NCBI GenBank assembly: GCA_916610825.1
Contig: OU744451.1
Coordinates: 186,001 to 250,000 of the forward strand
Direction of reading: 5' to 3'
Length of the DNA: 64,000 bases
Source: Haliclystus octoradiatus
Taxonomy: Eukaryota; Cnidaria; Staurozoa; Stauromedusae; Haliclystidae
Shown: in pieces, positions 1 through 12,000 of the stretch
How positions within the stretch are numbered: the first letter of the stretch is position 1
Layout of the letters: the number at the start of each line of letters is the position of its first letter
Notes under the pieces: model-generated
Seen by the model: only the letters and a program-made list of their open reading frames with translations
What the model was told of the DNA's origin: nothing
Database searches by the model: none
Program-made: the position numbers and the translations under genes

Positions 1-782
1 GCTTTTGGTTCATATAAATAAGTCTCAAACAACGAACAAAAGCTTTTTTAAAAATACATTCAATCAAAAATATTTTCGTCATTTTTGTTTTGATTTCATC
101 AAATATTGCTCAATCCTCGAATAAAATTTAGCCATCGTGGACGTAAATAAGACGTTGATAGAAAGATAAAGTGAAATAATTTGGATTTCATAATTTTAAT
201 ACGATGGTGCTTGATAAATCTTAGATAAAAGTCTGAACGTTGTCTGTCTGAAGAAGTACGCCATGGTGAAAGTTTTATCGTCTGGCTGATATATGAGATA
301 TAGTCCTGTCATCAGCTCCGTTGCAATCTTGTAACCTAGTTGCCACTATTTTCTACATTTTATACAATACCTACTTGAAGTAATTGTTTGTCATACTTCT
401 GTGAAGAGATCGAACAAGCAATCGATAAATGTCCTAAATATCACTACTTCATTTAACCAGAAAGGTGAGATATTTGGCGTCAAATTCGTGACGTACAATC
501 GCGTCAGGTTGTGACAATTTCAAGTGTGTCGGTCCGAAGTACTCCACTCAGTTGGTCACAAGGCACGGAGAGTGTTTTGAAGGAGGAGCGGGCAGACAAA
601 ACAAACTTGAATTGAAGCAGAAAAGGCGGACATTGAAAAGGAAGCTGGGCCTTTGTAGGAGCGACACTGTGGGTGATTGACGCCACATATAGACCTTGGT
701 GGAAGTTCGCAAACCATCTCCATATATCACAAACACAAATCACTTCACATTGTAGAAGCGTGCAACACAAGAAGTTTATAAA
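1..782 (+). promoter_or_regulatory. Upstream region and probable 5' UTR of Brachyury
   Basis: No coding exon is recognisable. The stretch ends directly at the Brachyury start codon, so it should hold the 5' UTR and proximal promoter. A TATAAATA-like string lies near 12-19, too far upstream to be assigned as the core promoter of this gene. The transcription start and any spliced-leader acceptor cannot be placed from sequence alone. Confidence 0.4.
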
Positions 783-3700
783 ATGACACAAACCACATTT
801 TCAATGAATAAATTACTTGGCGATACCAAACGGAAAGATGACAATGCACAAAACGATGACAACAATGATGATAATGAAACTGAAGAAAAGATTGAACAAT
901 CACCACAACAACAACATGAAAAATTAACAAAAAATGAAGATACAAATAATGCTACTCCAACGATTATTAAGTTAGAACCACCATCGATAAACAACCAAAA
1001 GAAAAGTGAGACCGTTACAACTGATGGTGCATTAGTTAATGTGAATTTGGATGAAGCTGATTTATGGAAAAAGTTCGAAACCCTAACAAATGAAATGATT
1101 GTTACCAAGAATGGAAGGTAAATCAGAGAGATATCCTGTTGAACAATTCTCTAATTATGTTGTTATTCAAAATACAGGTGCGCAATTATGGCCCGCACGT
1201 GGATAGAAATATTAGGACGGTCATGTAGAATATGTTTGCAGCATCATTCATAATTTTCTGCTTTCATGTTCTTGTAGTAGCATAGCTTCAATGCAGCCTC
1301 GACATTCTTTTCGTGAAACCTTCAATTCAAAAACAAATGATGCAATATTATTTTATTATTTACCAGTATTCAGCCCTTCACTGATACGAGAATCCTGTCC
1401 TAATACGAAAGCTTTTACTGTGGTTTTTAATTGCATAGAATACTTCTACTTCTAAATATCTCGGTAGAATGTTGTGTAGTGCCTTTATCAATTGACGCCC
1501 CCCCCCAAACATCCAAAAGTTTATATGTTCTCATTAAAATGGTGATTCTAATTTTGTAAATATAGTTCTAAGAATCATGTTAGTTGTACTAAGTATATGA
1601 AGGGATCACATAAGGTTATTAAATACAGTCTTAACATATTCTTGTTAAATAATCATTGAAATGATAAAAGATACTCGTTGAAAGACAGTGCGGTTAAAAA
1701 TAATTACATTCTATTCACACTGTGGTTTAAATGATAGCTGATACATTCATGTCACTTTTTTCTTAGCATTAGCATGGTGATATTTTAGATAAGTATTTAA
1801 CAGTTCACGATTGCTTAACGAATACATTACTACAGTAATAACGGTTTGCTATTTGTGTTTCAATAGAAATGTGAGATGTCGTGAAATTGTTATGTGTGCA
1901 TTAGGGATATATTGAAGCTATAATTTCTACTGTCTCCACTATAACGGAGAGGAAATAACTATAGACTTACAATCAGTGACATGATTGTTTTCTATAAATG
2001 CGTTTAGATAGTCTCTCTGTAGTCATCAGTAAAAAGTCAAACAAAATACAAACATACGCCCTTACGTATCTTAGTCAGCTGATAATATTTCCGCATCGTA
2101 TCACTCGCAATTTTCCTTGCAACTCATCTTTGCAAAGCACAATACATTAACACTTAGAGGATACCATTCGTGAAAGTTAGATCGATATGAAAATCTTATC
2201 CCTTAAGTATTATTCATATTTGAATCTGAATTAACCATAAAAACATAATATTATTGATGCTGTTCCTGCTATTTCGTGCGGCATTTTTGTCAGTAAAAAA
2301 TGCATTTTCGTAATCTTTGAACACACCTATCAAACTGTTTTTACTGTTTCACCTAAGAAACAAACAAGATGTTTACATGTATAAAAATACATAAAAAATA
2401 TTCTTGCTTAGGAATTCCCGACATTTAATATCAGAATTTAATTTAGTTGGTATTGTTTGAAAGTTTTCTATGGCGTAAAATCAACCAGACATTTTTAGTT
2501 TTGACAAATCTTTGCTATATCCGATAAGACAGTTGCCAGTGTTTCAAATAGACAAGACAAAATCAAGAACATTATGTCGCATAGTATTTGCTGCACTGTG
2601 CTGTCTATAAATGCCGTTTACCGCAAAACCTGGATGAGAGACGTCGCGCGTTGCCCTTGACGTGTTAGCACAACGTTCAAAGGTGAACATACCACTTTGT
2701 AGGACTACGTACGAAGATTAAATAACATGGTCTTTTTGCATTGCGCGGTGTCGGCGTTTGAATGAATGTAATAAGTTCAAATTTTTTACGATTGTTTATT
2801 GATTCAACACATATTTCTGTAATTGATTATTTAATTTAACGTATCCTTCACTTTGATCAACTGTAGAATACTTTCAGTTTTTAATGTTTCATTGTTGATT
2901 TTAATCAAGGTTGACGATCTTCCATCTAATTGATATAAAAATAACTATATTATACTGACAACACTTAACTGACTCGTTGTCACGCAAACCGTTTAGTGTC
3001 ACAATAAATTATCTTGCTTCGTGTGTATTTTACTGCGGTTTTACATTTACTTGTTTCAAGATAGCCAGTTTTTGCGTTTGATGCAGATTTTTGAAAGAAT
3101 GCTTTACAGGGTGTGAAACCGGAAGATGACACTAATTGGATTGAGTAATTTACTGTTGCAGGACAAAAATAAATAATTTGCCTTCTTTTAACAATTTATA
3201 TTTCAATCAACAGAGAGGAAGTTCCTGCCCACACAAAATCAGTGTCTGAAAAATGTGATGAAATAGCTTCAGAAGTGTGATTAATGATTATATCGTCTTT
3301 TCTTAAGTATTTCGCAAATGGATAAAAATGGATAGCGTGTAAAAATATTAAGTATAAAGTCAAAGAAGTGCGCTCTTTTATGCCGCTAATTACTTGTCGT
3401 GTTTAAAACATCAAACTTGGTCAATAAACTTTGCCGCTGAGAGGAAATAATGATTGTTTTCTACCGCTCAATGTATGAGCACTGCAAACGAAAGCACATG
3501 CGAGGACGGGATTGGTCTAACTTCTGTGGCACCTTTTATTTTTCAACGGCAAAAACTATTCCAATTCTGTAAAAGATTTTTCACATGCATTTAAAAGTAG
3601 ATTAAGTTGAAATTAGAACAACAAGTACGTGTTGGTTTGAATTGACTGTTCCTGTTTAGACCGACAACCTGTTGACAGCTACTTGTTACTCACAGCTCGC

Positions 3701-6700
3701 ATCTTTATAACATAAACACTCTGCACTGACGCGCCTAAACACAGCGGAATAAACCTTTGACGTTCGATCTTTTTTTGGCCTATGTCCTATGACTTTGTCT
3801 GACAACACCGTCTCGTGAGAATCCAACACCTTGCCATCAACACCTCGTTTTAATTCCTTCGTACCGCTAATTATAATTATTTGTGCCTTCACGTATTAAT
3901 CAAATCATGTGTTTACCGCTGTAATTTATACCACTTCCAATTAAAATCAATCCATTCAAATTTTAACGCGAGAAAAAGGCTTAGTAATATATCATTATCT
4001 GAAGCATTGTTGTTGCGATACTGCTTACCGGCCGATACCATGCACATTGCTTGCAATATTTTGAAACTCTTCATTGCCTGCAATATTTTGAAACTCTTGC
4101 TTCACAACTTGCCAAGAACGCCGAAAATCATCATCTGTTCTTAATTTTTCAAACACAATTGCAAAATATCAAAACAACAAAATTCCTTCATGTCACCGAT
4201 TGTACTTTGCCATCGTTCTCCAATTAAGTGTCAAGGTGTGTCTACCTAATAAAGTAACTAGCTTTGTCTGCAGTTGAAATTCTCTTTGAATTTAAAACTC
4301 ATGGGAATAAACTATATAGAAATAATAGAATCACTGGATTTTCAATGTTCAAATAGTCTGCAAACATATGCTAAAATGAAGCTGATTATGACGAATTTGT
4401 TCTTGCTTGCGGTACTTGAGATTTTACTCTCCCCTCAATAGTGACCATCGCGATTATGGTCAAGTACTATAGGAACCTGTCTACAACGGTCACATCGTGA
4501 CGCCACTGTCATTCTGATCATTTATAGTATTGTGATTTGTGTAATGGTTCATTTACATATAATGTTCTTCAACCTATATAAAAAGAGACCACGTGCGTAT
4601 AATATCAATTCTCAACTAAAGAAAGTAAAAAAGTTATTTGATAATTAATGCTCTAATTTATTTCATATGTATTAGTTGTTGTCACTTAACTAAACTTATC
4701 ATTTCTTTTCAGACGAATGTTTCCTGTTTTAAAAGTTCACATCAAAGGATTAGATCCACATGCGATGTATTCCATTTTATTAGATTTTGTGGCTGTTGAA
4801 GATCATCGATGGAAATATGTTAACGGGGAATGGGTACCAGGCGGTAAACCGGAACCAACAACAACCAGTGCGGTTTATATTCACCCCGATTCACCTAATT
4901 TCGGAGCTCATTGGATGAAAAACCCCGTCGCATTTACGAAAGTGAAACTTACTAATAAAATGAATGGAGAAGGACAGGTAAACATTATACATTATTTTAC
5001 ATTTTATTATACATTAACATTGTTTAGAATTGAAACAAAGATCAAAGCCTTTTTTGTTACTCGGAGTTTCACGAGTTTATGTTGCGATCATCAGCATTAT
5101 GCTCTGTTTTAACAAACATTGAGCTCTCCCACATACATGGGAATATCTCATATTATACTATATACGGCATAGTTGTTATTCATTATAATTCAGATTTTTA
5201 GCGGATTTCAGACTATTTTTACGCTTGTGAAACTGTAGCTAGGCAACGCAGGCCTATTACCCTTTTCTCATTGAAATCCACTTTTGCTGTGTGTTTGCAT
5301 TCATGTTAAATGTACGAGTTTTGTATAGAGAAAGGATCCTAAGAGTTTTGAGACGAGCATTTGAAGTATGTTCCAAGTTTGTTTTATGTACTTTGTTTAG
5401 TATTTTGATCAAATGTATATATATATTTATATCCCGATCCTCTCATTTGTTTTAGGTTATGCTTCATTCTTTACACAAATACCAACCTCGACTTCATGTA
5501 ATTCGTGTTGGTGCACCAGAAGGAGAACAAACTGTTAGTACTCACTCCTTTTGTGAGACTCAATTCATTGCTGTTACAGCATACCAGAATGAAGAGGTCA
5601 GTTTGTAGAATGTTGGCTTTCAATAGAATACAACTCTGATGGCCACTCTGGTCAGGTGGCCTTTCTATACAGTGTTAATTAAGTTAATTAATACAATGAC
5701 ATAACATTTGAAAACCATTAGTCTATTAAAAAATTACTTTGTAAAAGTTTTGGTCAGATTTGAATGTTTGCATTTCTCTATATATGTTTGGTCTACTATT
5801 GAATCCCTTTAAACTTATCTCTACTTTGAAAATTCTTCAAATTTCAGATAACGTCGTTAAAAATTCAGTACAATCCCTTTGCTAAAGCATTTCTCGACGC
5901 AAAAGAGAGGTATGTAACAGAGTGTAAATTACGTAGTTTGAAAAATAGTTTATTTCAGGCAATTCATGTTAATAAAATGTGTAGTCTATGCGGGCGACAT
6001 GTTGTCTTTTGACTCCGTCATCATTATTTGCATCTCTGTCGAATATTGCATGACGTTGAGCCCTGTTCTACCCAGAGCCATCTATTTACAATATATGTAA
6101 ATAGAATTAAATAAAAATGTAAATACAATTTATGTAAATAGATGGCTGTGGTTCTACCTACTAGATGTAATGTCTGTTACAGGATGGTAGACTACATGTT
6201 ACTCTGCTAACATTAATTGTTAGCAGAGTAACATGTAGTCTACCCAGGAGTCGTTTATGAGATGCAAAAATATAGCTGCTATATACAGGTGGTCTTTATA
6301 CACAGGGTTGATTCAATAAAAATACTATCTTAGATATCAAGAGTGACCACTATAAACGGGTGGCCACTATAAAAGGTTTGACTTTACTGTAGATAGATAC
6401 ATGATCGGCCGTTGTATAGAGGTGTGACTATGTTTCTTTTTCATTCAGGGCTGAACATAAAGACATGGGAGATCGTGATGGATTTGGTCAAATGCCATCA
6501 AATTGTATGTTTGAATATAATTTATTTTATCTTTTGAGCAAACCTTTCAAATTAATTTTCCAAGTTGATCACAAAGCTGTGATGATCGTTGTAAATACAT
6601 CTTGAAAGTTATTTCTCTTTTCTAAACTGTCGTTGACGATCTTGTCCAAAAAGTTAAACAAAAGAATGAGATTGATACTAAAAAGATGCTGTGACACCAA

Positions 6701-7573
6701 ACTATTAAATTGTTTAATATTAAAGTATTAATTTTGGTTATATTTTTATTCCATACTATTTTGTTCTCCTCCTATTATTCACAATTATTTTGTTTATTCT
6801 ATTTTACAGATGGTTATATGTATCCTGGCGGGGTTTGCGTCAGTTCAAACGGATCGATCCCAGGCCCCATCCCATTGGATAGATCGTCATTGCGAGGCCA
6901 TCGTGCGTCGCCCTATCCATCACCGTATCATCAACGTCCTGATTTAATGCCAGCAGGTTAGAATCTAACGTTATTTTAATCTCTAACCATTAAAACACAT
7001 GAGATGGGAACCCGGGAAAGTTACAGGATTGCAAGATTTCGATGTTTGATTAATTAATGCGCGTTTGGTTGCAGATATGTACCCGGGTGTCGGAATCCGA
7101 TATCTTGGTATTAGTCATGCAATTACTATTTAGTATGAAGGAGCCTTAGAACCTATACTACAGATATTCAAGACTAGAAATTTCATTCAACGCTAAATGG
7201 ACCGCAGGTTTTCGCTAGCAAATGTTGGATCTTAATTACCCTAGTTAAGAAACATAAGCAATTAAACAATTTTTATCTAATGATAAATTTGTTTCGATTT
7301 CTAGGTTGTCCTCCATATTACCGTCCCGGTGATCAAGCCCTTGTTGGTGGGGCTTGCTTTCAACCCCCTAATTGGTCCCTACACCATTACCCATATCCAT
7401 CGATGGTTTCAACGACACACCAATTAACGAAACAAGTAAATGAAGCCATCGAAAGTTCACCCTCAAATTATCTACACAGTACTTTTGTCAATGTTGCACA
7501 ATTACCTACAACAAGTCATAGTAGGCCTGGTGAACAGCCTGTATCATGGAACCATAGTATGATGTATCCATAG
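783..7573 (+). CDS. T (brachyury): Brachyury (T) T-box transcription factor
   Basis: DNA-binding transcription factor of the T-box family, known for mesoderm, notochord and blastopore roles. Seven exons join in frame: 783-1117, 4713-4977, 5456-5596, 5848-5909, 6449-6504, 6810-6956, 7305-7573, giving about 424 residues. The T-domain runs from about residue 87 to 268 and shows the family signatures [65 protein letters not shown] and [13 protein letters not shown]. The combination with a C-terminal SPYPSPY motif (exon 6) identifies Brachyury rather than another Tbx class. The N-terminus carries FSMNKLLGD, a variant of the conserved N-terminal LLSAVE-type peptide, followed by an acidic, Asn/Gln-rich linker. 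The protein ends SWNHSMMYP, echoing the Trp/Pro/Met tail of other Brachyury proteins. The C-terminal half (about 155 residues) is shorter than in vertebrates. The start is the first ATG of the exon 1 frame. Confidence 0.95.
1118..4712 (+). other. Brachyury intron 1 (3.6 kb)
   Basis: By far the longest intron of this gene and a likely place for enhancers. It contains a C-rich run near 1498-1506, a 26-bp direct duplication at about 4048-4098 (unit containing GCAATATTTTGAAACTCTT), a TATATAAAAAG string at 4575-4585 followed by an E-box CACGTG at 4590-4595, and an AGGTGTG T-box-like half-site near 4234. None is proven functional. Open frames in it (for example 3881-4144) look random. Confidence 0.5.
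5036..5090. repeat. Single-arm copy of the foldback repeat at 59740-59894
   Basis: This part of Brachyury intron 2 contains AAAGCCTTTTTTGTTACTCG continuing into GGAGTTTCACGAGTTTA. The same core recurs as both arms of the inverted repeat at 59740-59894. The copy is diverged and has no opposing arm, so it is a truncated member of a dispersed family. Confidence 0.6.
5638..5690. repeat. Diverged dispersed repeat (GGCCACT...CAGGTGGCC family)
   Basis: Short degenerate copy in Brachyury intron 3 with the phrases GGCCACTCTGGTCAGGTGGC and CTATACAGTG. It belongs to the family also seen at 6281-6400, 10468-10690, 18575-18720, 32826-32975, 34124-34262, 49708-49920 and 60328-60480. Confidence 0.45.
6073..6150. 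mobile_element. 78-bp hAT-like MITE with 8-bp target duplication
   Basis: Starts CAGAGCCATCTATTTAC and ends with the near-exact inverse GTAAATAGATGGCTGTG. Both sides are flanked by the same 8-mer GTTCTACC (6065-6072 and 6151-6158). An 8-bp duplication with a CAG-starting terminal repeat is typical of the hAT superfamily. There is no coding capacity. The termini match the larger element at 56814-57472. It lies in Brachyury intron 4. Confidence 0.85.
6186..6244. repeat. Perfect 26-bp inverted repeat (59-bp palindrome)
   Basis: Two 26-nt arms, beginning GGTAGACTACATGTTACTCT, are exact reverse complements separated by a 7-nt AT spacer. It lies 36 bp beyond the 78-bp MITE in Brachyury intron 4. 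It is probably a tiny MITE or foldback insertion; no clear target duplication is visible. Confidence 0.8.
6281..6400. repeat. Dispersed repeat, ACCACTATA...GGTGGCC family
   Basis: Contains CAGGTGGTCTTTATACACAG, GATTCAATAAAAATAC, GAGTGACCACTATAAACGGG and an end close to GGTTTGACTTTACTGTA. The same order of phrases is repeated at several other places in the window. The end motif resembles the termini of the TA-flanked element at 23134-23444. Confidence 0.6.
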
Positions 7574-7964
7574 TAACATAAATCTGATTGGTTGGTTTCA
7601 AAATTGTATGTAGACTTTGATTTCTGCACAGCTATCATGCAGATATTTGTAAAGAGAAGTAAAGATTTATCATGCAGAACTTATCGATAGATCCATGTTA
7701 AACACACACGCATTGCACATACTTCTTTTAGTTTTTGATCAATCCCTTCATCTATTTATAATACATCCTTCCTCCTCATATCTATGCATTCACATTTTGC
7801 TGGTTAAGAACAAATCAACGCTCTACACACATGTATTTTTGGAAAATTTTTATTTCTAAATTTATGAAATAATTCTAATGTATGATTGTATATTTATTAA
7901 TTGACGATTTGAAAAATTTAAAGTTAGAAAAATGATGTTAGCCTATTACAACGTTTTATGAAAA

Positions 7965-7970
7965 AATAAA
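7965..7970 (+). terminator. Polyadenylation signal AATAAA, Brachyury
   Basis: Canonical hexamer about 390 bp after the Brachyury stop codon in very AT-rich sequence. Other AATAAA-like strings follow near 8066, so the exact cleavage site is uncertain. Confidence 0.5.
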
Positions 7971-8421
7971 AGTCATTCAGATATTTTGATTAGTTATATG
8001 ATTGGGAATGCAAATTATAAATTTTATTATAAATTGACAATGAATGAATACCCACTAAATCAATATTAAATAAATGCATTATTGCAAATCACATTGTAAA
8101 TAAATATAAATATCTTATAAATTTGAATAGTAAAGATGTATATTTTCTAAGCATGAAAGAAAAAGAAAAATGATACGATTGAAAATATGATATTTTGTAT
8201 TGTTCATTTCTCCAGTTGATGGTTACGCGTATCGTGCCATAAAGAGATTACATACAATGCAGCCCCGTTAAGATCACCACTGTAAATTGAATCAATTTGG
8301 GGGCATACCCGGGGGGCATAATTTGATTTCGTGGATTAAAACGTTTGTACAAGGGATTCGAGGGAAGTTGTCAGTGCCATAGCTTGATAATCATTACTAG
8401 ATTTTAACATATTTTAATAAC

Positions 8422-8714
8422 CATTTGATCAAAAACGTCGGTGGTAACAGTGAATTTTTATTTTTCACCAACGTTTCGGCTACATTCGTTACTGTTGGCC
8501 ATTTTCAAGTTATGATATACAAAAGTTAAATTCTATTTATTTACAATTATAAAGGTTTACTATTAAAATAAATACTTGAAAATAATTTTGCTTTGATGGG
8601 ATGATTGATGTATACCATAACTTGAAAATGGCTTACGAATGCAGCAGAAAACGTTGTTAAAAATAAAAATTCGCTGTTGCCACAGAAATTTTTGCCAGCG
8701 TTTTTGATCAAATG
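8422..8714. repeat. Imperfect foldback repeat of about 290 bp
   Basis: The left arm carries CATTTGATCAAAAACGTCGG, a GGTAACAGTGAATTTTTATT segment and CCATTTTCAAGTTATG. The right arm repeats these in inverse order: CATAACTTGAAAATGG, an AAAAATTCGCTGTTGCC segment and CGTTTTTGATCAAATG. The arms are about 95 nt with scattered mismatches. It is probably a non-autonomous transposon; no clear target duplication is visible. Confidence 0.65.
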
Positions 8715-9004
8715 TTTTACAAAGAAGCTTTCCTTCAAAATTTTAATAACTAATTTCATTTATTAAATAATTTACTGAAGATGGCCGGTATTAGTTATTT
8801 GTGTTGCATAAGCACTGTTTTATGTCACAAAAAGTATCAAATATTATTAACGGACCAACGTTAATTTTTCTTTCCAGTAAATTTAATATTGCAAAATTCA
8901 GTAAGTGATAAATTTAATCTTTGTAGAACTTTCTATAGACGTTTGCAACTTCACATAGAGACTGGCGTCATTCGAGGCTGACTTTATTTTTCAGCGTTTT
9001 TAAA

Positions 9005-12000
9005 ATGGCGGAGATGATTTTTATTGGGACTTTAGCATTTTTATGGGTAGCGTTTGTCTGGGAGCTTTATTTAGAATATAGACAGGTTTGTTTTCAAATA
9101 AAGCTGTTGACTATTAATATAAACTATCAAATGGTATATTTTTATCTTGAATTTTTGATATTTTCAGCACCGCATCTTCAAAGAAACAAAAAAGATTCCA
9201 GATGAGTTATCGTCTCAATTGGACAAAGAGTCATTTGAGAAAGCCAGATTGTACCAGTTAGACAAATCGTCATTTGGTATAGTGTCCAGCATCTATTCTC
9301 AAATTGAATCCACTGTAAGATCGTCCTCCTGACCAACTTCCAAACATTCCTGAATTATTTAATTTTCTATTACAAAATACATGATGGGATCTCTGTAGCC
9401 TAATTTAATTTAATTGGACTGGGCTTAGATTTGAACGTACATCTATGCGCTGAAGATTTCATCGTCATACCATTAGTCATTGTGCCATAAATGCTACTCT
9501 TGTGACTAATTGGTACAGCATCGCAGGGATGGGGTCCAATTACTTTTAGTGAGAATATATAAAACTACTTTATTCATCTCAAACTGGTTTTTAGAAATTT
9601 TAGAAGTTTATAGAAAGTCAAGTTTCTTTAATTAAAGTTAAATAAGTCGTAAAACTTTATTTTGCTATTTGTGTCCATTCATAAAATACAGAAATACAAA
9701 ATACTTTATTCTTGAATGTGCTATATTTTAATTAGCTGATATTGGTTTATGGTGGACTACCGTTCCTTTGGGGCTGCGCTGGTGGTATTCTTGACAGATT
9801 TGGTTATGGGTCAGAATATGAGGTTTGTGGTTTTGAATTATCTATCATTTATAATTATGATCATTATTTGTAAGTTCTGTTTTAAACTTTTATCATGCAC
9901 TGGCATTGGGCACCCTACTGATTCATCAAGCGCGGTCACTTGATCTAAATCTCAAGGAATAAATCCATCCCATTCAAACCTTTGCTATTCCTGATATACT
10001 GTTACATGACGTTCAGAACCTTATGTCAGTCGATGTTGGAAAGACAATAATGAATTTAAATTCCTAATTTTTTTACTACAACATCACAGTTTTAATAGTG
10101 TGAAATTATATTCTTGCCTGATTTATATGCTTTTCAAGTAAAAAGAGTTTGACAGCAAATATCGAATCCTTCTAGTCTGTTTCAAGCTGTGTTCACACAT
10201 TCCATGTACAGTACTTATAAAACTGGGAGAGCAATGACAGGGCTTGGTAAACTGCAATCAGATTAATAATTACTATCATATAAAACATCAATTATTTTCT
10301 GTATAGATCACTCATTCAATGGTTTTCCTGGTGTTAACAATGGTTTTCAGTACATTTACTGGGTTGCCATGGAGCTTATACAGTGTCTTTGTTATTGAAG
10401 AAAGGCATGGGTTCAACAAACAGGTGTGTATGGATTTATCACTATAACATGCAAATAAAGCGAAACCTGTATATAACAGCCAGCTATAAGAGGTAGATAA
10501 ATCTACAACTATAGACAGGTGGCCTTCACATACATGCTCGATTCAATATAACATACTATTATACTTGTTGTGATATTAACAGGAACGATTTTAACAGGGT
10601 TAAATTCTATATCAGACATTGGTAGAGTGACCACTATAGACAGGTAGCCGCTGTACAGAGGTGAACATTTATAATGTCAGGTTTGACTGTAAACACAGCG
10701 CTGCCAAGCAAATGATAGGTTCCGGACGATTTTGCCGCTGCATTTTGATTGCGAATATGGAATTATATTTGGAAAGCAGTTTTATGTTGGATCGAGAGTA
10801 AATTCTAACGAGCGTATTTGAGAATTTCTCCAGGGCCCAAACTAATGAATATGAATACACATACAAACACTCAAACAGGAATAACATGTTCACGGTGACA
10901 GCTAGGTTTGTAGAAGGCTGCAGAAGAATATTATTTGAAAATAGACGTTTTGTTGTGCATTAGACTTTAGGATTCTTTCTCAAAGATACAGTGAAGAAGA
11001 TTCTGGTTAGCACAGCATTAGCTCTTCCAATCACTTCAATTTTACTTTGGATTATACAATGGGGTGGACAATACTTCTTCATTTATGCCTGGTTATTTAC
11101 TTTCACTGTATCTCTGGTAAGATGAACTTGTCTCTTAACTTCTCTTACTATGCAGAGAATGTATTTATACCTTCTACAAAGTCATTTAATTTTAATTAAT
11201 GCAAATGTCTCATGATTCAATTTAGCAAATCACGGAGATACACTGTTTGTCGCATGGCTATTAAAAGGGATGTTTGACATGATGATGATATAAACTTGTT
11301 AAAGTTAAAAGTGTGTATGACTGACTTGCACCGAAATCAATCCCTTTGTCAACAAAAAGGATATACTGTATGTTAAAATGAAACTGAGACAGATGCAGAG
11401 TTGGTTCCATTGTGAATAATTCATTTCATTACACTACAGTTGGTTCATGACATTGTAGTGCATAGTTATTTATGGACCATTTATTTTATTGATTATCTTC
11501 TTACATATTACAGAGGCACTCCTGATAGACAGACTTGTAGGCACAATATTCTTTATCATGCAAAAATCCATGAATGAAAATTTTGCTGCTTCAACATGAC
11601 TTTATATTGATGAGACTGCCAACAGAATAGTTTATGCAGATCTGTACATCTTGACCCCTGCAAAAGAATTTATAAACAGAAGTTTTCAAACTTTCGTGAA
11701 TTGTTGATGAACACCTTTTAAACAGTCAATGAATGTTAAATGGCGACATTTTCACGAACGTCTTCATGAACTGTTTTCACAGGGACAATAAATCTCCATG
11801 TGCTTTAAATGGCTTGACTTTATTGTTGCTTGCTAAACCACCGAAAGTAGAATCTAAATACAAGATATTCTAGCTCTGATGCATTGCTCCTCAATAAAAT
11901 CAGAATGTTGAACTAAATATGTATCTCTTGAGAAAATTGTATCGATCCAATGGCTTTGACTGAAATATTGTTTTAATTTTTGTTTGGAATCGATATGGAT

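Larger units (their letters stand above)
7574..9004. other. Brachyury 3' UTR and intergenic spacer to STE24
   Basis: Holds the Brachyury 3' UTR (AATAAA at 7965-7970), a foldback repeat at about 8422-8714 and the presumed STE24 promoter just before 9005. No additional exon is recognisable. Confidence 0.6.

Noticed and set aside
6420-6427. AGGTGTGA T-box half-site in Brachyury intron 4 as an autoregulatory site
   Set aside because: It lies at the edge of a dispersed repeat copy, so its presence is better explained by the repeat.
9420-9489. Possible tRNA on the minus strand in STE24 intron 2
   Set aside because: A TTCAAATC B-box-like string is present, but the A box and acceptor stem are poor.
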